From Oasisia sp. SBJ-2009 (taxonomy: Eukaryota > Annelida > Polychaeta > Sabellida > Siboglinidae): 64,000 bases of DNA. Location of the stretch: the NCBI GenBank assembly GCA_964017155.1, contig OZ024856.1:6809813-6873812 (forward strand). Direction: 5' to 3'. Shown one piece after another: positions 1-11,688 of this stretch (positions within the stretch are counted from its first letter, which is position 1; every line of letters starts with the position of its first letter). The notes under the pieces were generated by a model that was not told where the DNA came from, did not search any database, and saw nothing but the letters and a program-made list of their open reading frames with translations. A program made the translations under genes and the position numbers.

Positions 1-840
1 ACAAGATTAAAAAAACGAAATCAGCGCCACAATAGCCAATGAATAGGGCGTGTAAGTCTCACGCGCGAAAACGAGCCTGGGGGCAGTTGGGGGCAGGAAG
101 TCCATGTTCTCCATGTTAACATATAGGACTTCGTTTTGTTTTTGGTTGTAATAATCGAACAGTTCCCAAATAGCGTATTTCAGTTATATTGTCCGAAGGA
201 TTATTACAAGCAGAAGCAATGGAACACTTTGCCGGTGACAATGATCACGGAAATCATGAATTTTGATCGCGTATTATTGTGGTTGCCATGGCATTAGCGG
301 CAAGTACTTCTGTTTGGCGATCTTGACTACTAATGAGGAGTGCAATTTTTCACGCAGTACAACCTGTTTGGGGAAATTACTATTATGACTATGTGCATTT
401 AGACTACTTGTCAGATATAAATGCTTATTGAAAGCACAACATACAGCAATGTAAAATGCAAATCCAGTAAAAGACACATACAGCCTAAATTCGTGTCTAT
501 TATATGCACTGCGTAAATCGCTATATGTCTATGATAGTGTGGTAAACTCCATATTAAATCGGACATTTAAGATAAGAAAGGTATAACACAAGATGTTTAT
601 GACCTGATTTTCCTAGTATTCATCAGTCGGAAGCTACAACTGTCATCCATTGTTAGAATATTATTCTTGTGTCCAGTCTCCAATGAGTTCCAGTCGCGCG
701 GAGTCTCGCCATGTATCGTGACCCACTTACAGGCCCTATGGGGAACCTCCAGAACTAATAATCCAGGTGGCGCCGTTACGCAACTCGGGGCTTAGCCTCG
801 GTTACACAGGCTCCGTGAGGTGGCAGCACTTTTAAGCCCC
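1..840. other. Spacer, no gene recognised
   Basis: No frame shows a recognisable protein or splice-bounded exon. Positions 700-840 contain a moderately GC-rich stretch whose end (a CTCCGTGAGGTGGCAGCA segment near 810) resembles part of the tandem repeat at 1,500-1,835, so it may be a third, diverged copy of that repeat. Confidence 0.5.
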
Positions 841-861
841 CTCACATTTAAAAAAACATTA

Positions 862-1356
862 TTCCAATTCAGAATAGGTACATATAAATTACCTGCTAAT
901 AATCTAAAAAACAACAACATTCCTAGAAACGAGAGAATTTGTACCATTTGTACCAAGGTGTATTAGGTGATGAAATTCACTTTTTATACGAATGCACAAA
1001 GCTGGATGATCTGAGAAATAAATATATACCTTCATGTAACAGAGCGAGTGCAAATATACATAATTTTACTCGTATGTTACAGACCACTGAGCCAGACCAA
1101 GTTAATGATTTAGCAAAATTCATCTTGTATGGGTTAAAATAGTATTGTCAATGATATGATAACTTGTGTGTTATCTATAAACCTGTATAAATGTATTTGT
1201 ATACGAGTAGTAGTACAATTGGGTAATTATATTACCCAGTCGTAAATGTTGATGTTTTGTTAGTCATGTTCTATATATGAATTTGTAAAACTATGATCCT
1301 CTATGTACCACGATATGTGGTTAGAGTGAATAAAAATTCTATTCTATTCTATTCTC
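862..1356 (+). mobile_element. 3' end of a non-LTR retrotransposon (LINE), broken
   Basis: The frame from 862 reads FRIGTYKLPANN then NERICTIC. After a one-base frameshift near 950 it continues as GDEIHFLYECTKLDDLRNKYIP and ends with a stop at 1,140-1,142. A CxxC...H...C knuckle followed by an LR-KYI segment is the typical C-terminus of LINE ORF2 reverse transcriptases. A 3' untranslated stretch follows and ends in AATAAAAATTC plus repeated ATTCT pentamers, the usual LINE tail. The copy is 5'-truncated to this terminal piece and cannot be active. The clade (CR1/L2/RTE-like) cannot be settled from so short a fragment. Confidence 0.75.
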
Positions 1357-1499
1357 ACACCCGCCTGGGGAAAGAGTGGGTCTGCATTTTCGACCCGCCA
1401 GGACGGCCTTACCCCAGATTAGGGTAGAGACGCTGATTGGCTCTCAGGCCAACTATGAAATAAAAATTAACGATATACCTTTACAAGATAATGATATCA

Positions 1500-1835
1500 T
1501 ATGAAAAGTATTCAACATTGAACTTATATTAACACAGAAGTACAATTTTAAATTTACAGTTGTTTATAAATAAGAATTACGGCAGGATTAACCAGTATCC
1601 GTGAGATGGCAGCATTGTCTAGCCCCACATGGATAGCATACAAATTAAATAAGGATACGTTTTTATCAAATAATGCTGTATTATAAACAAAAAACTGTTA
1701 AAAATTAAACTTATATTCACACAAAATAAATAGAAATACAAATTTGCAGTTGTTTATAAAAATAGAAATTACGGCAGGATTAACCAGTGTCCGTGAGGTT
1801 GCGGCATTGTATAGATCACGTGGATAAACAAACAA
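1500..1835. repeat. Diverged tandem duplication, ~180-bp unit, two copies
   Basis: Copy one (about 1,515-1,635) and copy two (about 1,700-1,830) share AACTTATATT..., CAGTTGTTTATAAA, a segment GGCAGGATTAACCAGT-TCCGTGAG and a GTGGATA end, with scattered substitutions. No coding content is seen. Confidence 0.55.
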
Positions 1836-3066
1836 AAGCCGACTAAGTAACCAGACTGTCTTCTCGGCGTAGTTCCGCAGCCGGTCGACAGTCGGTTAAG
1901 CGAGACTACTCGGGGCTGCGTGCCGTCAACCGCCAGCGACAGTAGCGTCCCGTTATCTCGTTACACCGCATTCATTCATTCATTATAGCCAGCATTTGGA
2001 GACTCACACGTGTTGCAGATATATCTAATAGTTTTATAACAGTTGGTGTCTAAAGGCCTCAAAGATGAACTGAAACAAAATTAAACAGTGCGCGCAAGCG
2101 TAAAGAACGCAAACACGAACTGGATTATAATATATTATCTTCACGTATTAGGACCCATACCAATTAGGATCTAATTAATATTGTTTGGATATAGACTATT
2201 TATAGTGGCAGTATCTTTAATACCATAACCAATCCAATATGTACCAAAAGCTTGTGGTAGATCAAGCCATTCAAGTCAAAGTATTAACATTTTATGTAGG
2301 CCCTATTAATATATTGTGGCAGACATTTCGATCGAGCCTTGTATAATATATCTATATATCTGTCTGTCTGTATATTACAGATATATATATATATATATAT
2401 ATAAATATCTATAATTCATGGACGGACCAACGGAATATATATTATGATATCCCAGTGCCAACAGATAGTGTTATATATATATATATTTATGTTACACATA
2501 TATATGCGGCCAGACATGTGTGTATTATAATATGCCTGTGCCCATGTGTGTGTATTTTAAATAAATGAAGCCAATTCAGTAACAAAAGGTGCTGCCACCT
2601 GTTATTCTGACGAAACATTGCAGTATATTTTTTAACCGCTCAGTAATTAAATGTATGTCACATGCACATATCCATGCACGAATTTAAACATAGGCAAATA
2701 CTTTAAGTAATAAGTTTATTAACAATATTATAGCATACAGGTGTATTCTACAACAACATTACATTCACTTGATCTGACATATTCTCTGAACAATGGAAGA
2801 CTCAATAACAGTAGCTCTTAATGAATTCTTATAGTACTTAATGTATTCATATCCACCAACTCAACAATGTGCATTCCTTGACAGTAAGTGAGCTGTTTCT
2901 TCATTCAACTGGCAGTCAATTAAAAATCCAAATTTTTATGACATAGTTTACGATGACTTCTGTGACTTCATTTGATGACACTGCTGACGACGACAGGACA
3001 TGTTTTCGGTGACGTCACATGACGATACTGCTGGTGATAAGATGTGACTGGGACAGGTGACAGAGA
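1836..3066. other. AT-rich spacer downstream of TRMT6
   Basis: No gene is recognised. The stretch includes an ATTC tetranucleotide run near 1,970-1,985 and TA-rich microsatellites. It lies beyond the stop codon of the minus-strand TRMT6 gene, so its right end may contain that gene's 3' untranslated region. AATAAA-like motifs on the minus strand were not distinctive enough to call a polyadenylation site. Confidence 0.4.
2380..2402. repeat. TA dinucleotide microsatellite
   Basis: An uninterrupted (AT)n run, with further TA-rich runs at about 2,472-2,488 and 2,500. Confidence 0.85.
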
Positions 3067-3177
3067 CTAGCTGGGTGTGTCCATCTCTTCCCTCGTCCTC
3101 TCGACGACTGTCCCTGTCAACAAGTAGCCACCAGTGCCACTCATGTTGACCTGAGGGTGAGTTCTACTGGGCAGCAC
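3067..3177 (-). CDS. TRMT6: TRMT6 last exon: VLPSRTHP...MSGTGGYLL and stop
   Basis: Thirty-six codons and a TAG stop after the acceptor TCTACAG. VLPSRTHPQVNMSGTGGYLL matches the conserved C-terminus. The acceptor itself is the last, slightly altered unit of the adjoining 18-bp minisatellite, and the open frame continues meaninglessly into that repeat. Confidence 0.92.
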   Translation of the reverse strand: MLPSRTHPQVNMSGTGGYLLTGTVVERTREEMDTPS

Positions 3178-6100
3178 CTGTAGACACAAGACACTGTACA
3201 GACACAAGACACTGTACAGACACAGGACACTGTACAGACACAAGACACTGTACAGACACAAGACAGTGTACAGGCACAAGACACTGCACAGATACAAGAT
3301 ACTGTACGGACACAAGACACTGTACAAACACAAGACACTGTACAGACACAAGACACTGCACAGACACAAGACACTGCACAGATACAAGACACTGTACAGA
3401 CATAAGACACTGTACAGACACAAGACACTGTACAGACACAAGACACTGTACATACACGAGACACTGTACATACACAAGACACTGTACAGTCTCAAGACAC
3501 TGTACAGACACAAGACAATGCACAGACAAAAGACACTGTACAGACACGAGACACTGTACAGACACAAGACACTGTACAGACACGAGACACTGTACAGACA
3601 CATTGCACTGTACAGACACAAGACACTGTACAGTCACAAGACACTGTACAGACACAAGACACTGTATAGACACAATACACTGTACAGACATGAGACACTG
3701 TACAGACACAAGACACTATACAGACACAAGACACTATACAGACACAAAACACTGTACAGACACATGGCACTGTACAGACACAAGACACTGTACAGACACA
3801 AGACACTGTACAGACACTGCACAGACACAAGACACTGTACAGACACAAAACACTGTACAGACACATGGCACTGTACAGACACAAGACACTGTTCAGGCAC
3901 AAGACACTGTACAGACACAAGACACTGCACAGACACAAGACACTGTTCAGGCACAAGACACTGTACAAACACAAGACACTGTACAGACACAAGACACTGC
4001 ACAGACACAAAACACTGTACAGACACAAGACACTGTACAGACACAAGACACTGTTCAGGCACAAGACACTGTACAAACACAAGACACTGTACAGACACAA
4101 GACACTGTTCAGGCACAAGACACTGTACAAACACAAGACACTGTACAGACACAAGACACTGTACAGACACAAAACACTGTACAGACACATGGCACTGTAC
4201 AGACACAAGACACTGTTCAGGCACAAGACACTGCACAGACACAAGACACTGTACAGACACAAAACAGGTTCTCACACAGCACAGAACTACTCAGAACTCT
4301 ACACTTCACTCCCTCAGACCTGTTCAATCATACAATGTCTACTTCTCTGGAAAGAATGCAGCCGCAGTGCAATTATTACACAAAACTACCCTGACAATAC
4401 ACAAATATCCACCTCTGTCTATAGCCAGATATCCATTCATACAGCAGAATAGAGTAACGTAAAGGATTTAAACCAGCGTTGTCTTGATTGAGAATGTCAC
4501 CTGCCATGTTCCACAGTGTCACTTTACAGACACATGCCGTGTTCCACAGTGTCACTTAAAGGTTTATATAGATAAGATGACTGTCAGATAGTTTCGAGTT
4601 TAGTCAGTGTTACTGTCTCACCTCAAAGTGACACATACAGCTCCTTCAACAGGTCAAAACACAGCTGACTATAGATTCATGCACTGATTGTCCAAATCTA
4701 CCAAACTGACAGATAAAACAAACTTTAACATAAATGTTTTCTTTCCTAAGCTAATAACTTATTTTATTGTCGTTAATGTGTCGGTTAAAAAGTTATATTT
4801 TAAAGTACAGATTTTTCATTTAAAAAAAAACCATAGCTCACTACTCCACCCGATACCTGAGTGCTATAGAATCCAGGCTAACACATGACAAAATCATACC
4901 TGATATTCTCTGAGCCAGGTCTCTGTGAGTTTCAGCAGCACCACACCTCCCCGTTTCTTCAGTTTCATATAGCAGTCCAACAGAGGCTGGATGGGAACAC
5001 ACACACACGTCAACATTTATACGATTCTAGAAACCTGTGACATGTTACCACCCTGTGTGTATCAATTATGTACATTACTAATTCATCACTACAATATATA
5101 TATATCCATATATATATATATATATCCATATATATATATATATATGGCTAGATTACTCTGAATCAATCTGCTAGACACACTTGTTAACACCAAGGCAAAT
5201 GTACAACAATTTCAATCTTATGTGAACAGACACAATTACAATATCATAACACAATTTATAACAATACACCTAGTCAGTAAAATTATAAACTCATAATCTT
5301 TATTATACAAGTAAAATATGTGTTCTCTTAGCAGTATGTTGAGTACAAGATTGTTTATGATTTCCCTAGATGTTAGCTGCTCTTGTACAACTGTTAATAT
5401 TACTGATCTGTCAACAAAAATAGCTCTATAAAGACTTGTGGAAATCTTATTTATTTATCAATTTTAGTATTACCCGGTATGTTATTCCTAATGTTATTGT
5501 CTCCAATCAGAGACCCATTTTAAGAAATTATACATGCTTATTTATTTATTTATCTTAGTAGCTATTTTTATTCGTACTTTATTATGATACTTTACCTATT
5601 TTAGTGATGACTATATTTACTATCATTTTATATTGTATTGACAATTGTAGATATGATTCACCAATGTTTTTATTACTGTCATTTTATGTGTGACTAAAGA
5701 AAAATTTCCGTTTTTAATATGTTTTTAAACGGATAATAAAGTTTTTTGAATCTTGAATCTTGTCCTATTTGGACAAGGCAAATGGACAATCACTATATTT
5801 CTCTGCAGAATCAGCATTAAATACGACACACTTAGGTTAACAAAATGATGTAACGGCGACACGGTCACAAAATGCAACAAACTCGCGGTGACACGGTCAC
5901 GGAATACAACAAACTCGCGGTGACACGGTCACGAAATGCAACAAACTTGCCTCTTTGTGTTGGCAGAAGACCACCAGGGGGCGACTGGGGGCGACGTAGT
6001 CGATCAGACTCAGCACAACGGGGGTGGGGTGGAACCGACTCGCCACAATCAACCTGTAACCATGGAAACATGGGCGTGACATAGTCACAATTACAAACAC

Positions 6101-9100
6101 AACCTGAAATCTCAACAGTGGCTTCAGGTTCCATCCAGTCACCTGCGGTTTTATTAGTCAGGATTTGTTTATTTCAGTAAATTAAAAATATTTTACAAAA
6201 TTATAATCTAATCAAATAATCTATCAAACTGTAATTTATTTGTATCAAAAAGCTGCATCTTTCCAAACCAGGCAGCTGCCTACATCTATACTGGTAGCGT
6301 TGAGTTATTGAAACATGGATCCTTCGACTCACAAGTTAACCAATCAATTTAAATAAAATCAATTGTATCATATTAGCATTCGTATCCCATCATATCATAT
6401 GGCAAGGTTTAGGGACTGTCTCAGAATTTCTATATCTGACTAAATTATTTCATGTGCCATCAGATGACAGTTTGTAACACCAATAGGATGATATCAATAA
6501 CATCAACAGACTGACACAGCCAGCATGGGGGACAGAGTAGGCTCTGGTGGAGCAGTGTCCATGCATTGTAAAGGGTAGTATGGGGGTAGTATGGCCATGT
6601 ACAGACAAACACTCCCTCCCACAATCACCAGGCCCTCACCCATCCATGTCTCTCTGGGCCAGGATCACTTTGGCCTCGTGTAGTGTCTTGGCTTTCAACT
6701 GTCTCTTCACGAGTCGGTCTTCCTCCTGAAAACAATCACCGCCACATACCATGATTATTTGTGTAGCCATGTCCCATTATAGACAACTTTAGTTTGCAAC
6801 CCAATCTACTGGCAATACCAAGCAAAATAACAAAGACACACGATGGTGTAAATGCAGATATATTTGTTTTAGTCATTTTCGGCCTCAATTTCAGTGTAAC
6901 GACAGTCTACATATAAATCTAGCTGCAACTTAGCATGCAGATCTCTGTGTTCATGTTTCTTATGTTTTCCTCCTCGTCGCTTTGCATTTATGGTGTAAGT
7001 GTTGAAGAATTCATCTACAGTCCCTTGGTTTTATATTTGATTATTCACCCTCGATTATTGGCTTTTACCAGGTACAATTTGTGCACGACTATAAATAATT
7101 GTATGCATTATAGCATTTTCTGTGATTGTCCAGAGTACAGTAAAATATCAACTGATCAGTGAGTGAATTCAAATTTAATTTGCAACAGCCGCAGAACACA
7201 TTTATTGTGTTGCACAAAATACGCAAACCTGTCATGTTTGGTGCCCAGTGTATCAAGAGGGTGGGTGTGTTTGCTAGCTCAGGTAATGTACACGGCCATG
7301 TGTCTATGTTACACTAGGCAGGAAGTGATCCTTACACTGACAAACTTCCTCTTCTTCCACGACCCTGCTCCTTTCACCAGACGACACCCAGAACTCTCCT
7401 CCCTGCTATCTTCCCTCTCTCCAGCCTCACTCTACAACATCACACACAGGCTGCTTGCCAATCTATGCCAACTAACACATTTCCACAACGCAAAAAAGAG
7501 CAACTGTTACTAACATTAACGAATTTGGATCTTTTAAACATGCACCAATGTGAAACTCTCTGGGGAATATTTCACCACTCAATAGGCGCAGGCAGGAGAA
7601 AGGCCCTCTAGATGTGTGCAACACCACAAAACATATCAGCAACTCCAAATAACTGTCATAGTATTTTCTGACCTGACATGAGTTGGTACATGAAGCCAGA
7701 AGGTCCGGGAAGTGAACAAACAGAGAAAGAGGCAAGTGGACCTGGGCACCACAGAGGAGATGCACTTGCAACAATCGAAGACATAAGTGAAACAATCAGC
7801 ACATTGGGAGTAACAAATGCTAGGATGGAATTTAAGTAAATTTTAGGATGACATTTAAGTAAAAAATTCTAGGCGCTCACACAGACACTTCAGATGGATG
7901 CACACTTAATGAGGATCTGATAGTACCCAAACAGAAGGACTTACTGCAGAGACGTCTGTGACACACTTCTGAGACGAGTCTGTGTCCACAGCCTCTGGGG
8001 TAGACACCCCCACCCTGGTACCCCCCTCACTGGGGGCAGTGTCAGTCTCTCCTCTACTTGTCCTGTCTGACCCTTCCATGCTGACCTCAGTTTCACCAGT
8101 GGGGTCACCAGTGGGGTCACCAGTGGGGTCACCAGTGGGGTCACTTGTAGTGGCACCATTAAGAGGTGCACTCATGTCCTCTGTCTTGACACTGTCCTGG
8201 CCTGGGTTGTCAATCCCAGAATCCTTCGCACTGTCCGAGTCTGTCCCGAGTGAGTGGATGAGGTCAAGAGCCATGTCGTAGATGACCGACTTGTAGGAGT
8301 CTGGGTAGCTGAACGCGTCCACTGCGGGCCTGGTCGCCATAGCAACAACACATGTTAACTCAAGCTTAAGTACAATAATTTTACATCATGCACAATTATT
8401 TATTCTATTTTTTTTACCATAATACACATCACCATAACCCGTCAGACGTAATGATGTTTCAGAGGAATGCATTCCTGAATCCACGTTGTACTCATACAGA
8501 CTGCCTGAAATGTGTTTACACTGAAAATCTTTTATTCAAAATACAGTTAATGTGTAACAAAAAGACAACTCTACAACATAGAGCACACAACAGTCCTGTA
8601 AATGACACCAGGGGTTTTAACGCGAGTAGTTAACGCGTAGCTTATCTGCAGCTGGTTCCGGGCGGCTGGGTATCTGAAGGGATTGGACCGTTGTGCTGGG
8701 ATACCACTTGCCCTACCACTCTACCATATTTACCATGTGTGTGTGTAGACAACACAGGGTCTCTAAACCTCACCTGGACGGTGCAGTGCCTGTGAAGAAG
8801 TTTATGATGACCCCTTCACCTGAAACAGATAACAGACACAGTTAAAAACAGACAGTCATCTGGCAGACAACACAGCCGCCAAAGCCTGTCTCATTTGGGC
8901 AAATGCATATGATCCAACTGGGCAGTTACAATCTAGCAGTGGTCACACTTGACTTGTTATGTGCAGCACTTGCCTGGCTCAATGTAGTCAGGGTACGTGT
9001 AATGTTGACTCTCTATGAGACCATATGAGAACTGGCATCACACGATGATACAACTATTTTGCCAAATGGCCATTATATTCATAGCTTAGCAATGTCTGGA

Positions 9101-11617
9101 ATCCTAAATTTCATTTAAGGTAAACACAACCAAAGAAAAGTTGTGACTTATTAGTGCTAAGTGCCCTACTTCAAAGCTCAAGTATCACATGGAATATTTC
9201 TGTTAAATTTATATTTATTACGTTAACTTTTTCTAGTGGTACAAACCGGCCATTCTCTCCATGACAGCCCCTAGCACAAGTCTAAGACTACTAGTTGTAC
9301 AGACCGGCCATTCTCTCCATGACAGCCCCCAGCACTAGTCTAAGACTACTAGTTGTACAGACCGGCCATTCTCTCCATGACAGCCCCCAGCACTAGTCTA
9401 AGACTACTAGTTGTACAGACCGGCCATTCTCTCCATGACAGCCCCCAGCACTAGTCTAAGACTACTAGTTGTACAGACCGGCCATTCTCTCCATGACAGC
9501 CCCCAGCACTAGTCTAAGACTACTAGTTGTACAGACCGGCCATTCTCTCCATGACAGCCCCCAGCACTAGTCTAAGACTACTAGTTGTACAGACCGGCCA
9601 TTCTCTCCATGACAGCCCCCAGCACTAGTCTAAGACTACTAGTTGTACAGACCGGCCATTCTCTCCATGACAGCCCCCAGCACTAGTCTAAGACTACTAG
9701 TTGTACAGACCGGCCATTCTCTCCATGACAGCCCCCAGCACAAGTCTAAGACTACTAGTTGTACAGACCGGCCATTCTCTCCATGACAGCCCCCAGCACT
9801 AGTCTAAGACTACTAGTTGTACAGACCGGCCATTCTCTCCATGACAGCCCCTAGCACAAGTCCGAGACAGGTTTCCATCACAATCAGTTTGTTCTGGGCC
9901 CTCACGTTGGCTTCATTCAGGATCTGGGCGAGTGAGTCGACTCGCAGGTTGCTGCAAACATAAACACTTACTTCAAACACACATCTTCAACCGGCTCATC
10001 CTGCAGTGAAGTCTCTCACCCGACATGTTGTAAGAATTATCACTTACACTGCAGCATATTTACGTGATAATATTTTTGAAATAATTTGTGAAACTTGTGC
10101 CATTCTACAAGAAGCTACCAAAGGTATAATTTCATATAAGAGCTTTTAAATTGCATGCATGAATATATATTGTAACACATATAAACATACATAATAATTA
10201 ATGGCCTCTTAGAAAGCTGACCACAGAGTAAATTGTTACTTGCCAAATCTTCAGAGGTCCTTTGTTGAAGTACATTTCTGCCAGCAGTCGAGTCGTTGGT
10301 CTCAGGACAGTAAACACAGGCAGGTACCTGAACACAGGTAACAGGAATATAACAATGCAGATTGATGCGTCTAAACAATAAACACAAGTTAACATATAAC
10401 ATGACATTGTTTGGAGTATATCTAGAATTAAATTGTATTTAAACAACAAATACTTGTGGAAGAAAAAACTAAATTACTGGTATATATATGGTGCATGTCA
10501 TTGCCAAATAATCTGCGTTTTCGTAAATGTTGTCAACAGAAACGCCTGACATATCTCACCCTATACCTTCACCATAATCATTTTGTCCGTAATGCATGCA
10601 ATGACGATGGTTTATTACAGAAAATGGAATATAATACAGTTTATACACTATCTTATCAAAGAAATAACGATGCTAAGCAATGGATAACTGATATGCTCTC
10701 CTACTACATGCAATACATATGTAAAACACTTATCACAATGCAATTTATGCTAATTAATAACAACAGAAAAGTGTTAAGCCATGAGCGTTGGCTGACATAG
10801 CCATTTCTAATAACGAAATTGAATAAGAAGTTCCTTACAAATATCAACAATTTTACTTAACAATAACTGACAAATTACATACACTAGTAATTTTACTTGA
10901 AATTGAGAACAGTTTACTTCTTTTTCTTCTTCTTTATATATTTCTCTTGTGCAAAGTCAGTTTTCTTGCTGAATGTTGCACTGTTTTCAATTAGCTGCTC
11001 CACAATATTCTGAAACAATAATAATTATACACATGTACAACATCTAAATCAAAGCAGCTTTCATATTCTGTGTGATGCAATTCAACATTTTGTGGTTTAT
11101 TGTGAGCACACATAGTTTACTGTAATTTACATATGGTTTAATGTAATCACATTTTTCAAAGGTCTCATTTCATATTAATTTTGTAAACAAATGAATCAAT
11201 CAGATATTCACAAAGATAAGCCCAGTCAAATCCTTCATAAATGTGTGCTGTTTAGTTTTTGAGTAAGTCAGTGTACAAAATAATAGCATTTTTGAAGACA
11301 AATTCTATACTGGGGCTATTATTGTTAACACAAGTATTTCTAGAGCACCGTATCTCATGGACCAGCCCATTCATAGGCACATACACACAATGTCACACAT
11401 CACAATAAAACATTCATGGAATTATACAACAGTTTTAAAGAAAACGACAAGGCAAGTTACTACTTCGCATTTTTTGTATTATAATATCTATGCACACTAC
11501 CCTAACTTATTCGCATGGAACCAAAATTATGTCTTACACCAGAGAGCTGATATCCAAGAAAATGAGGCGGCGGGTTAGAGAATCAGTGTGGCCTTACTCA
11601 TTATATACCAGGGGAAA

Positions 11618-11688
<71 letters not shown>

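Noticed and set aside
3067..4462. Long open frames (up to 398 codons) rich in HKTLYR, DTRHCT or CLYSVL repeats on both strands
   Set aside because: They are translations of the 18-bp minisatellite, open in several frames at once. Only the 36-codon TRMT6 exon at one edge is real.
5865..6134. Open frames on both strands over the TRMT6 LIVASRF exon
   Set aside because: Shadows of the true exon and of the 32-bp repeat next to it.
7163..7513. Plus-strand 116-codon frame (FTRRHPELSSLLSSLSPASL)
   Set aside because: Lies antisense in a TRMT6 intron; no family recognised and no start or splice support.
9239..9876. CRISPR-like appearance of the 58-bp array
   Set aside because: There is no repeat/spacer alternation; whole units are identical and coding-derived, and the genome is eukaryotic.
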